NCBI GenBank assembly: GCA_003242525.1
Contig: QGUU01000013.1
Span: 1-15,136 of the forward strand
Direction: 5' to 3'
Source of the DNA: Pseudomonadota bacterium
GTDB lineage: Bacteria > Pseudomonadota > Alphaproteobacteria > Rhizobiales > Rhizobiaceae
DNA: 15,136 nucleotides
Made by a program: the position numbers and the translations under genes. Position 1 is the first letter of the stretch; each line of letters begins with the position of its first letter. The notes under the pieces are model-generated. The model ran no database searches and was not told where the DNA came from. It was given only the letters and a program-made list of their open reading frames with translations. Below are positions 7,924 through 14,833 of this stretch, piece after piece.

Positions 7924-8547
7924 TCAATAGACTGGTGGCGAGATCACCCAGATCACGACCGCCGGTTCCAAACCCGGATTACGCCAGCGAAACGTCTTCT
8001 TTTCGAAACGAAAACTGTCGCCTGGTCCGAGCCTGTGCCACACACCATCGATTTCAATCTCAAAAGTGCCCGATACGACATAGCCGGCTTCCTCGGTCTG
8101 TCGAAGCGCGGGAGTCGGCAATTCTGCGCCCGGCGCAAATTCGGAGCGCAGCACTTCGAAAGATCCGCTGAGATCGGGCGACAAAAGCTCCTCAACCAAC
8201 CCGGTTTCGCGTGACCCGAGCTTGCGCCGACGCCCGGCGCGAACAATGGAGCCGCGTTCGCTTTCTTCGATCACGTCATGATCGAAGAAGAGGCTGATCG
8301 GGACGCCGAACACGTCGGCTAAGGCGCGCATATCCGCGAGGGAGGGCGTGGACAGGCCACGTTCCACCTGGCTGACCCAGCCCACCGACCGGCCGAGCTT
8401 CAATGCAATCTCCGAAAGCGTCAGTTTGCGCGCCTTGCGGAGCGCACGAATGTCGCTGGCAAGCAGGTGTTCCTGCCCATGGGCATCCTCTTGTGCGGCC
8501 GCTCGCGCCACTTTCAGTTTCCGTGAAAAATCTCTCTCCAATTTCAT
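7924..8547 (-). CDS. XRE-family transcriptional regulator with C-terminal cupin domain
   Basis: A 207-residue regulator. Residues 29-88 form an XRE/Cro helix-turn-helix (SDIRALRKARKLTLSEIA, then GRSVGWVSQVERG and STPSLADMRALADVF). Residues about 130-205 form a small cupin domain (GYVVSGTFEIEIDG, then LGPGDSFRFE). This is the architecture of PuuR-like regulators, which sense amines, amino acids or their breakdown products. The usual cupin metal-binding histidines are not evident: RQTEE and FEKKTFRWRN stand where H-x-EE and PH(R) motifs usually occur, so ligand binding is probably metal-free. ATG at 8547 was chosen because it puts a normal 28-residue lead before the HTH; the frame is open upstream, but that lies in the divergent promoter region. 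It is first in the operon, 21 bases before demethylase B, and probably controls that operon and perhaps the divergent nitroreductase gene. Confidence 0.87.
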   Translation of the reverse strand: MKLERDFSRKLKVARAAAQEDAHGQEHLLASDIRALRKARKLTLSEIALKLGRSVGWVSQVERGLSTPSLADMRALADVFGVPISLFFDHDVIEESERGSIVRAGRRRKLGSRETGLVEELLSPDLSGSFEVLRSEFAPGAELPTPALRQTEEAGYVVSGTFEIEIDGVWHRLGPGDSFRFEKKTFRWRNPGLEPAVVIWVISPPVY

Positions 8548-8612
8548 GTGAGTGCTTTCTGCTGAAAAAATCAAGCCAAATTTCACGGCGGTCCAAGATT
8601 CACTTGCGGTCT

Positions 8613-8626
8613 CCCCAAGCTTGAGG
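8613..8626. promoter_or_regulatory. Imperfect palindrome in the regulator/nitroreductase intergenic region
   Basis: The 14 bases are symmetric at 12 positions around a perfect CAAGCTTG core (8616-8623), flanked by CC and GG. It sits in the middle of the 137-base divergent region and is immediately followed by a direct repeat. It is a candidate operator for the XRE regulator. The role is inferred only from position and symmetry. Confidence 0.3.
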
Positions 8627-8654
8627 CAAGGCACGGTATCCAACGACAAGGCAC
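8627..8654. promoter_or_regulatory. CAAGGCAC direct repeat with 20-base period in a divergent promoter region
   Basis: CAAGGCAC occurs exactly at 8627-8634 and 8647-8654. The 20-base period is close to two helical turns, so both copies would face the same side of the DNA. They lie between the divergent XRE regulator and nitroreductase genes, next to the CAAGCTTG palindrome. This layout fits a two-site operator. Binding by the neighbouring regulator is an inference. Confidence 0.4.
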
Positions 8655-8684
8655 TTCGGCGCGATTCCTGGTGAAAGGGCGAGC

Positions 8685-9398
8685 ATGCTGGCGCCTGACA
8701 AGAGCAATCCCGATCTTTCCGACCATACCGCAATCGTGGATGAGGCCATCACATCCCGGCGCTCGGTCAGGGCTTTCCTTCCCGATCCGGTCGATGACGA
8801 GACGATCCGCGAAATACTGAGGGTGGCAGCGCGGGCGCCTTCGGGCACCAACATGCAGCCCTGGCGAGTCTACGTGACCAAGGGCAGGGTCAAGCAGCGT
8901 ATCTCCGACGCCATTCTGAATTCGGGCATCCGCGCCGAAAAGGCCGAGTGGGACGAATACAAATACTATCCCGACCAGTTCTTCGAGCCATACCTTTCAC
9001 GGCGCCGCGCGAACGGATATGGGCTCTACAGCGTGCTCGGAATCGGGCGGCGGGAGGTGGACCGGATGCGGGCGCAGCATGACCGCAACTTCGTGTTCTT
9101 CGACGCGCCGGTAGGGATGATCTTCACCATCGACCGTCGACTCAACAAAGGGTCGTGGATCGATTACGGCATGTTCCTGCAGAACATCATGATCGCGGCG
9201 CGGGCGAGGGGGTTGCACACCTGCCCGCAGGCTGCGTTCGCGCCCTATCACCGCCAGATCAGGCCGGTGCTGGGCATTTCGGACGAAGAAATTGTCGTGT
9301 GCGGCATGGCGCTCGGCTATGAGGACACGTCAAAGCCGGAAGCGAGTTTCCGTACCGACCGTGCTCCACTGGAAGAATGGGTTACCTTCCGGGAATAA
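8685..9398 (+). CDS. Nitroreductase-family FMN oxidoreductase
   Basis: A 237-residue protein of the nitroreductase fold. It shows the N-terminal FMN-binding RRSVRAF at 25-31, APSGTNMQPW at 51-60, a central DAPVGMIFTID strand at 140-150, and DYGMFLQNIMIAARARGLHT at 160-179. Near the C-terminus VVCGMALGYED fits the family's last FMN-contact strand. Relatives are cytoplasmic FMN dimers that reduce nitroaromatics, quinones or enone-like substrates with NAD(P)H. The ATG at 8685 has AAAGGG about six bases upstream. The gene is divergent from the XRE regulator and may share its control region. Whether it takes part in the demethylation pathway or in general redox defence cannot be told. It is somewhat longer than the simplest family members because of a residue 85-125 insertion rich in Tyr and Arg. 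Confidence 0.87.
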   Translation: MLAPDKSNPDLSDHTAIVDEAITSRRSVRAFLPDPVDDETIREILRVAARAPSGTNMQPWRVYVTKGRVKQRISDAILNSGIRAEKAEWDEYKYYPDQFFEPYLSRRRANGYGLYSVLGIGRREVDRMRAQHDRNFVFFDAPVGMIFTIDRRLNKGSWIDYGMFLQNIMIAARARGLHTCPQAAFAPYHRQIRPVLGISDEEIVVCGMALGYEDTSKPEASFRTDRAPLEEWVTFRE

Positions 9399-9452
9399 GG
9401 CCTGCTGGCGGCAGCGGGGGCAGGTTACCCCGATGCCAGATTTCCCGTCACC

Positions 9453-10082
9453 CTACTGCACCTCGTACCCTACTTCCTCGCAGCTGCGGCAGAGCGCTGT
9501 CCAGAATGAGCGCGCGAAGGAGCGGAAGACGTAAATATCAAACTGTTCTGCGGCAGTGCGCTGGATCTGCGCAAAGATGTCATGATGTGCCGTAGAGCGC
9601 CCTGCGCCCACCGGAAAGGCGGGGAGGGAGAAATCGAGGGCGAAGAATTTCGCCATGATCCATTCCACTTCCGGGCCTTCGATGCGGATGACGGTGCGGC
9701 CATGCGAGAGGTCGGTCACGGTCCCGGTGTCGGGCTCCATGGCCTCGGCAAAGATTGACGCGAGATCGTCCCTGTCGTCGCTGACGAGGAATTTGCCCGG
9801 TGCCACGCCGAAGGCTGCCCTTGCGCCTTCCACCGCGCCGCCTCCGGTGGCATCCGGCAAAGCGAGGCCCATGACAGAGCCTATGATCCCGATCAGTTTT
9901 TTCTCCTTCCCCGACCATGCTGCAAGTTGAACGATCGAGGTGGGTACAACTTCGCTCAGCGCAACACCGATGCCATGTTCAAAATTGCCGTGCGAGCCGG
10001 GGCGATATACCGGCGCCAGCGCCGACAAGCGCGCCACGGCGCTCACACCGGCACTTTGTCCCGCTTTCCTGGTGCTAGCCAT
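9453..10082 (-). CDS. soxG: Sarcosine oxidase gamma subunit
   Basis: A 209-residue protein that fits the SoxG family in length, order and sequence. Characteristic stretches are FGVAPGKFLV at 91-100, VTDLSHGRTVIRIEGP at 122-137 and FDIYVFRSFARSFW at 181-194. SoxG is a small subunit of heterotetrameric sarcosine oxidase with a fold like the folate domain of GcvT; it packs against the alpha subunit and has no flavin of its own. The ATG at 10082 lies within the end of soxA, overlapping it by eight bases (ATGGCTAG), and GAAGGGAG stands a few bases upstream. This predicts tight translational coupling and matched subunit amounts. It is the last gene of the operon; the one-carbon genes that often follow sox operons (such as purU or folD) are absent here, and a convergent nitroreductase gene comes next. 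Confidence 0.93.
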   Translation of the reverse strand: MASTRKAGQSAGVSAVARLSALAPVYRPGSHGNFEHGIGVALSEVVPTSIVQLAAWSGKEKKLIGIIGSVMGLALPDATGGGAVEGARAAFGVAPGKFLVSDDRDDLASIFAEAMEPDTGTVTDLSHGRTVIRIEGPEVEWIMAKFFALDFSLPAFPVGAGRSTAHHDIFAQIQRTAAEQFDIYVFRSFARSFWTALCRSCEEVGYEVQ

Positions 10083-13071
10083 GCATCCGGCTCCCTTCAG
10101 GGTCGAAGAAGTGATGGCTTACGATTTCTACCGGGCCGAAGCGGCCTCGAAGTGGGTCGGAGACAAAGGCGCGCGTGCCGTGCCTGGACTTGCCGCCCAT
10201 GACGAGCGCCAACCCTATGTATTTGCCCAGGGACGGGGAATAGCAGACCGCCGTAACGTGGCCCAGCGAGTTGCGGGGGTTCTTGTCGTCCACTTGTTCA
10301 ACGATATGCGCGCCGCCGTTAAGCGGCCGGTTGTCGAGCGAGACGAGCCCCACAAGCTGCAGCCGGTCGGGGGCGGTCAGCCCTTCCCGGTTCATCATGG
10401 CCGAGCCGACAAAGGGCTTCTTCTTCGACAGCATCCAGTCCAGATGCAGGTCGCATGCCGTCGTGCGGCCGTCGATTTCCGCGCCGGTGACATGGCCTTT
10501 CTCGATGCGCATGGCTCCCAGCGCTTCCAGCCCGTAGGGCACCAGTCCGAAAGGCTTGCCGGCTTCCATCAGGGCTTCCCAGACATGGGTGCCCCAGTCG
10601 GCGCCGCAATAGACCTCGAACGCCATCTCGCCGGAAAAGGACAAGCGGCAGATCATCACCGGCACTCCCGCGATCTCGCCGTGGACGATGCCCATGAAGG
10701 GCAGGGCGGCATTATCCACCGCTGTGCCCGTCACGCATGCCGCCAATATCTCGCGCGCCCTGGGTCCGCCGATGGCGGCGCCGGCCCATTGATCGGTGAC
10801 GGAGGTGACGGTGACCTTCAACTCCGGCCAGACCACGTCGAGATAATATTCCAGATGCTGGAGGACCTTGCCGGCATTGGCCGTGGTGGTGGTCATCAGG
10901 AAATCCTGCTCGCCAAGCCGCCAGGTCGTCCCGTCGTCGAAGGCGATTCCGTCTTCGCGCAGCATCAAACCATAGCGAGCCTTGCCGACAGGGAGCGTGG
11001 AAAAGGTATTGGTATAGATCCGATCCAGGAATTCCGCAGAATCAGGACCTTGCACGGCGATCTTGCCAAGCGTCGAGACGTCCACGATACCGGCGGCACC
11101 GCGCGTCGCCTTCGTCTCGCGCACATATGCCTGCTCTACAGTTTCGCCGGGATGGCCGTAGATCTGAGGCCGCCACCAAAGTCCAGCCGGCTGCATGGTC
11201 GCGCCCTGTGCAACATGCCAGTCATGCATGGGGGTAAGCCGTTCCGGCTTGAGGTCGCCATAGCGGGAACCGGCAATCGAACCGATGGAAACGCCTGCAT
11301 AGGGCGGGCGGAAACGGGTGGTGCCGACTTCTGGAATGGGCTTGCCCAGCGCGGCCGCCATGATGGCTAGGCCGGGAACGTTGGAGGTCTTGCCCTGATC
11401 GGTGGCCATGCCGAGCGTAGTATAGCGTTTCAGGTGCTCTACGGACACGAAGCCTTCCCGATGGGCGAGTCTGACGTCCTCGGCGGTAACGTCGTGCTGA
11501 TAGTCGACAAAGCTCTTGCCCGACGCCCCGATTTCGAGAACCGGCGCGGGTTCAGGCCGGCAAGGCGTCGCTTCCACGCTCGGTGGTTCCAGCGGGGCGG
11601 CGGTTCCGCCAGAGGCGGCAATGCCGGCGGCGTGACCTTCAACGATTGCCGCAGCGGTCGAAAAGCTGCCGTTGAATGCTCCGGCGCCGACCCATTTTTG
11701 CGCTGGTTTGGGCGGCAGGAAGGCCTGTAGCGAATCGTTCCATTCCGCCTTCGCACCGGCCTGACTGGCGAGATGGATGACGGGAGACCAGCCTCCGGAA
11801 ACCAGCAGGCAATCGACGGCAAGAATGCGTTCGGCTCCGGAAAGCGAACCGCCTTGCATGTCGAAGCGCTGCACCTTGATGCCGGAAAGTGCCTTGCCGC
11901 CCTCGGTCGCTGTGACGGCATGTCCCGCGAGCAATTCGGCTTCGGTTTCTCCTGCAAGATCGCGCATCTCGGGAGAAACGTCCGGCCTCACGTCAACGAT
12001 CGCCACGACAGCCGCACCTGCCTTTTTCAAAGCCAGTGCGGCGCCGTAGGCGCTGTCGTTGTTGGTGAAGACAGCAATTTTTTCGCCCGGCAGCACGCCG
12101 AACTCATTGGCATAGCGCCTGGCTGCATCCGCGAGCATGACGCCGGGCCGATCGTTCCCCGGAAAGACCAGGGGCCTTTCCAGCGCGCCGGTGGCCAGCA
12201 CCACGGTTCCGGCCCGAATCTTCCATTGGCGATGGCGCGGCTCGCCCTTGTTCGGCCGTTCCTTGTGCTCGCTCACCCGCTCGACGGCAACCATCGTGTT
12301 GCCATCATAGTAGCCCCACACATTCGTGCGCGGCAGCAGCCTGACATTGCCTCGGCTCTTGAGGTCCTTGACCTGGGCAGCGGCCCATTCAGCGGCGGGC
12401 ACGCCGTCAATCGTCTCGTCTGACCAGTTGGCAGAGCCCCCGAGCCGCGCGTCGAGATCGGCCAGTATAACCCTCCCGCCCTGGGAGGCAGCCGCCTTCG
12501 CCGCCGACAGGCCAGCCGGTCCCGAGCCGACGACCAGCACGTCGCAGAACGCGTTCACATGCTCATATCGGGCCGTATCGGGCATGCGGCCGGCGCGCCC
12601 CAGGCCTGCCGCGCGGCGGATGAAATGTTCGCAGAACATCCAGAACCGCGTGCCTCTGAGCGGGCCAACCACCGGTCCCATGAAGGTCTTGTAGTAGAAA
12701 CCTGCCGAAAGCAGTTTGCCAACGAGCTGGTTGACCGCGCCGACGTCCCAGGCAAGCGAGGGAAACCGGTTCTGGCTCTCAGCCACGAGGCCGTCATGAA
12801 TCTCGACCATGGTGGCTGGAATGTTCGGATTGCGCACCTCGCCACGCAGGATTGTGACCAGGGCGTTCGGCTCGTCCACGCCTGCTGAAAGCACGCCCCG
12901 TGGTCGATGGTATTTGAAAGAACGGCCGAAAAGACTCACGCCATTGGCCAGCAGCGCGGAAGCCAGCGTGTCGCCGGCATAGCCGCTATAGGAAACTCCA
13001 TCGAAGGTGAAACGGACGGGGCGTGAGCGGTCGATGCGCCCCCCTCCCGTCTCCGTGCGGCGGGAACTCAC
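10075..13071 (-). CDS. soxA: Sarcosine oxidase alpha subunit
   Basis: A 998-residue alpha subunit of heterotetrameric sarcosine oxidase. Residues about 17-100 form a ferredoxin-like domain without any cysteine, so it holds no iron-sulfur cluster, as is normal for SoxA. The NAD-binding Rossmann region starts with VVGSGPAGLSAAKAA at 180-194, with ATGALERPLVFPGND at 293-307. A SoxA-specific linker (about 515-600) leads to the GcvT-like tetrahydrofolate domain (about 610-998), which includes GIAFDDG at 708-714 and SFSGEMAFE at 811-819. The enzyme oxidises sarcosine to glycine with oxygen and makes 5,10-methylene-THF. Start: GTG at 13071, overlapping the soxD stop as GTGA, with GGAG upstream; no in-frame ATG gives the expected N-terminus. 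It overlaps soxG by eight bases. Confidence 0.95.
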   Translation of the reverse strand: MSSRRTETGGGRIDRSRPVRFTFDGVSYSGYAGDTLASALLANGVSLFGRSFKYHRPRGVLSAGVDEPNALVTILRGEVRNPNIPATMVEIHDGLVAESQNRFPSLAWDVGAVNQLVGKLLSAGFYYKTFMGPVVGPLRGTRFWMFCEHFIRRAAGLGRAGRMPDTARYEHVNAFCDVLVVGSGPAGLSAAKAAASQGGRVILADLDARLGGSANWSDETIDGVPAAEWAAAQVKDLKSRGNVRLLPRTNVWGYYDGNTMVAVERVSEHKERPNKGEPRHRQWKIRAGTVVLATGALERPLVFPGNDRPGVMLADAARRYANEFGVLPGEKIAVFTNNDSAYGAALALKKAGAAVVAIVDVRPDVSPEMRDLAGETEAELLAGHAVTATEGGKALSGIKVQRFDMQGGSLSGAERILAVDCLLVSGGWSPVIHLASQAGAKAEWNDSLQAFLPPKPAQKWVGAGAFNGSFSTAAAIVEGHAAGIAASGGTAAPLEPPSVEATPCRPEPAPVLEIGASGKSFVDYQHDVTAEDVRLAHREGFVSVEHLKRYTTLGMATDQGKTSNVPGLAIMAAALGKPIPEVGTTRFRPPYAGVSIGSIAGSRYGDLKPERLTPMHDWHVAQGATMQPAGLWWRPQIYGHPGETVEQAYVRETKATRGAAGIVDVSTLGKIAVQGPDSAEFLDRIYTNTFSTLPVGKARYGLMLREDGIAFDDGTTWRLGEQDFLMTTTTANAGKVLQHLEYYLDVVWPELKVTVTSVTDQWAGAAIGGPRAREILAACVTGTAVDNAALPFMGIVHGEIAGVPVMICRLSFSGEMAFEVYCGADWGTHVWEALMEAGKPFGLVPYGLEALGAMRIEKGHVTGAEIDGRTTACDLHLDWMLSKKKPFVGSAMMNREGLTAPDRLQLVGLVSLDNRPLNGGAHIVEQVDDKNPRNSLGHVTAVCYSPSLGKYIGLALVMGGKSRHGTRAFVSDPLRGRFGPVEIVSHHFFDPEGSRMHG

Positions 13072-13358
13072 GACTTCGCTCCATGGTGCCGGGAGGCAGG
13101 GTGGCCACCACGCGCCGGCCTGGTGTCGGTGATCTCATGCGTCAGCGTGTTGCGCACGACGTGAATATGCATGCGGCACCCGCTGGAATGTTGCCAGATC
13201 TCATTATGATCGCCTGCGGGATTGATCCGGTCGTAGACATATTCGTTCCAGGCTCCGAGGTCTTTGGTGGCGGGGGCAGGGCGCTGCCTGTTGCCATCGC
13301 CCTGATAGGTGAATTCCGAGACATCCCGGGGACCGCAATAGGGGCAGGTGATCAGCAT
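13068..13358 (-). CDS. soxD: Sarcosine oxidase delta subunit, zinc-binding
   Basis: A 96-residue protein matching SoxD. It has C5 and C8 in MLITCPYCGPRD, then H57 and C61 in IWQHSSGCR; this CxxC...HxxxC set corresponds to the zinc ligands known from sarcosine oxidase delta subunits. RMHIHVVRNTLTHEI follows, as in the family. It is a structural subunit of the cytoplasmic heterotetramer. The start ATG lies nine bases after the soxB stop, with AGGGA about six bases upstream. Its stop codon overlaps the soxA GTG start (GTGA). Confidence 0.95.
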   Translation of the reverse strand: MLITCPYCGPRDVSEFTYQGDGNRQRPAPATKDLGAWNEYVYDRINPAGDHNEIWQHSSGCRMHIHVVRNTLTHEITDTRPARGGHPASRHHGAKS

Positions 13359-13367
13359 GGTGTTTCC

Positions 13368-14627
13368 CTAGTGCAGGCGCGGCGTGGCGCCCTGGCCCTT
13401 TTCATCTATCAGGATGCCACGGTGGAAGCGGTCGAGCGTGAAGGCGGCGTTCAGCTCATGCGGTTCGTCGCGGGCGATCGTGTGGGCGAAGCAGAAGCCG
13501 GAAGCCGGCGTTGCCTTGAAGCCGCCGTAGCACCATCCGCAATTGAGGTACATGCCGGGCAATGGACCGGTGGTGATGATGGGCGAGCCGTCCATGGACA
13601 TGTCGCACAGGCCACCCCAGGAGCGCAGCAGGCGTACTCCGGCGAGCGAGGGGAACATGGCGAGCATCTCGCTCATCACGTCTTCAACGACAGGCAGGTT
13701 CCCGCGCTGCGCATAGGAATTGTAGCCGTCAATGTCGCCGCCATAGACAAGCCCCCCCTTGTCGGACTGGTTTATGTAGCAATGGCCCATGCCGAAAGTG
13801 ACGACGGTGTCGAGAAACGGCTTGATGGATTCGGTGACGAAGGCCTGCAGGACGTGGCTCTCGATAGGCAACCTGTCGATTCCGGCCAGCCTCATTACGT
13901 GGCTGGTCGAGCCGGCAACTGCGACTGCGACCTTGCCGGCGCGGATGTCACCGCGCGTCGTGGTGACGCCCACGACACGGTCGCCTTCTCTCAGGAAGCC
14001 CGTCACCTCGCAATTCTCGATAATGTCCACCCCGCGCCTGTCTGCGCCGCGCGCATAACCCCAGGCCACCGCGTCGTGCCTTGCCGTGCCGGCACGCGGC
14101 TGCATCAGCCCACCGTAAATCGGAAAGCGTGCATTGCCGGAAATATCGATGGCGGGAATGAGCCGTTTGATCTGTGCGGGAGTCATCAATTCCGCATCCA
14201 CGCCCTCGTGGCGCATTGCGTTGCCCCGCCGGGCGAAATCATCGAGTTGTGCAGGGGTGTGGGCGAGATTGAGCACGCCGCGCTGCGAGAACATGACATT
14301 GTAGTTGAGATCGTGAGACAGGTTCTCCCACAGCTTCATCGAAAATTCGTAGAAACGTGTGTTGGGCGGCAGGAGATAGTTGGAGCGCACGGTAACCGTG
14401 TTGCGGCCCACATTGCCCGAACCCAGCCAACCCTTCTCGAGCACGGCCACGTTGGTAATCCCATGCTCCTTTGCCAGATAATACGCAGTGGAAAGGCCAT
14501 GGCCGCCACCGCCCACGATGATGACGTCGTAGGAGGCTTTGGGTTCCGGTTTGCGCCAGGCCGGCTTCCAGTCCCGGTTGCCGGTCAGCGCGTTCTTGAG
14601 CAACGCTAAGGCCGAATATTCCGCCAT
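13368..14627 (-). CDS. soxB: Sarcosine oxidase beta subunit
   Basis: A 419-residue DAO-family flavoprotein, the catalytic subunit of heterotetrameric sarcosine oxidase. The Rossmann motif is YDVIIVGGGGHGLSTAYYLA at 33-52. QPRAGTARHDAVAWG at 176-190 contains H184, which matches the histidine that carries covalent FMN in characterised beta subunits (about His173-175 there). The C-terminal NCGWCYGGFKATPASG is typical and helps form the active site near noncovalent FAD. The ATG at 14627 was chosen because the family's N-terminal pattern (YSALALLKNALTGNRDWKPAW) begins there; the open frame continues upstream without family sequence. It is first in the soxBDAG operon. A long divergent region upstream holds dyad symmetry that may be its operator. 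Confidence 0.95.
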   Translation of the reverse strand: MAEYSALALLKNALTGNRDWKPAWRKPEPKASYDVIIVGGGGHGLSTAYYLAKEHGITNVAVLEKGWLGSGNVGRNTVTVRSNYLLPPNTRFYEFSMKLWENLSHDLNYNVMFSQRGVLNLAHTPAQLDDFARRGNAMRHEGVDAELMTPAQIKRLIPAIDISGNARFPIYGGLMQPRAGTARHDAVAWGYARGADRRGVDIIENCEVTGFLREGDRVVGVTTTRGDIRAGKVAVAVAGSTSHVMRLAGIDRLPIESHVLQAFVTESIKPFLDTVVTFGMGHCYINQSDKGGLVYGGDIDGYNSYAQRGNLPVVEDVMSEMLAMFPSLAGVRLLRSWGGLCDMSMDGSPIITTGPLPGMYLNCGWCYGGFKATPASGFCFAHTIARDEPHELNAAFTLDRFHRGILIDEKGQGATPRLH

Positions 14628-14662
14628 CGATTCAGTTTTCCGGTTCGGACGCCGACGAACAC

Positions 14663-14691
14663 TATAGAGCAGGCCGGCGGGCGACGGCCAA
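14663..14691 (-). promoter_or_regulatory. Candidate sigma-70-type promoter for soxBDAG
   Basis: On the minus strand TTGGCC and TCTATA are separated by 17 bases, and the second hexamer ends 35 bases before the soxB ATG. The match to TTGACA and alphaproteobacterial -10 boxes is only partial. It is the best pair I see in the gap, but the call is weak. Confidence 0.25.
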
Positions 14692-14709
14692 TATTGCGCC
14701 ATCGCTTTT

Positions 14710-14745
14710 CGACAAGCCGACCTGCCGGCCGGATGCGACTTGTCG
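14710..14745. repeat. Inverted repeat CGACAAG / CTTGTCG upstream of soxB
   Basis: Exact seven-base arms lie at 14710-14716 and 14739-14745, separated by 22 bases. They interleave with the larger nested dyad at 14728-14783. It may be a second regulator site or part of the same one; there is no direct evidence of function. Confidence 0.3.
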
Positions 14746-14783
14746 TAGCTGTGCCGGCACTTTATCAATTGAGCGCATCCGGC
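14728..14783. promoter_or_regulatory. Nested, concentric dyad in the soxB/channel divergent region
   Basis: Perfect ten-base arms GCCGGATGCG (14728-14737) and CGCATCCGGC (14774-14783) flank a perfect ten-base palindrome GTGCCGGCAC (14751-14760). Both symmetries share the same centre, at 14755.5. The arms lie about 100 bases upstream of soxB and 50 bases upstream of the divergent channel gene. Such layout fits a multi-site operator for a dimeric or tetrameric regulator, probably of soxBDAG. A cruciform or an unrelated repeat is possible. Confidence 0.42.
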
Positions 14784-14833
14784 AAAGCCGCCGTTGCTAC
14801 GAGTCGTCGCCATTGAACAGCTTTCCGCTGCCC

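Noticed and set aside
9399..9452. Terminator between the nitroreductase gene and soxG
   Set aside because: Only short stems (CCTGC/GCAGG with a long loop, GGGG/CCCC) and no T-run on either strand; not convincing.
9940..11370. Long plus-strand open frame (476 codons) antisense to soxG/soxA
   Set aside because: No family features; the minus-strand soxA and soxG reading is unmistakable.
13023..14609. Plus-strand open frame of 528 codons antisense to soxB/soxD
   Set aside because: Longer than soxB itself but without domain features, while soxB and soxD on the other strand show full family motifs, including zinc and flavin sites.
14628..14833. Glycine or folate-type riboswitch ahead of soxBDAG
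   Set aside because: The pathway makes this an attractive idea, but the gap shows only simple dyads and no recognisable conserved riboswitch core.
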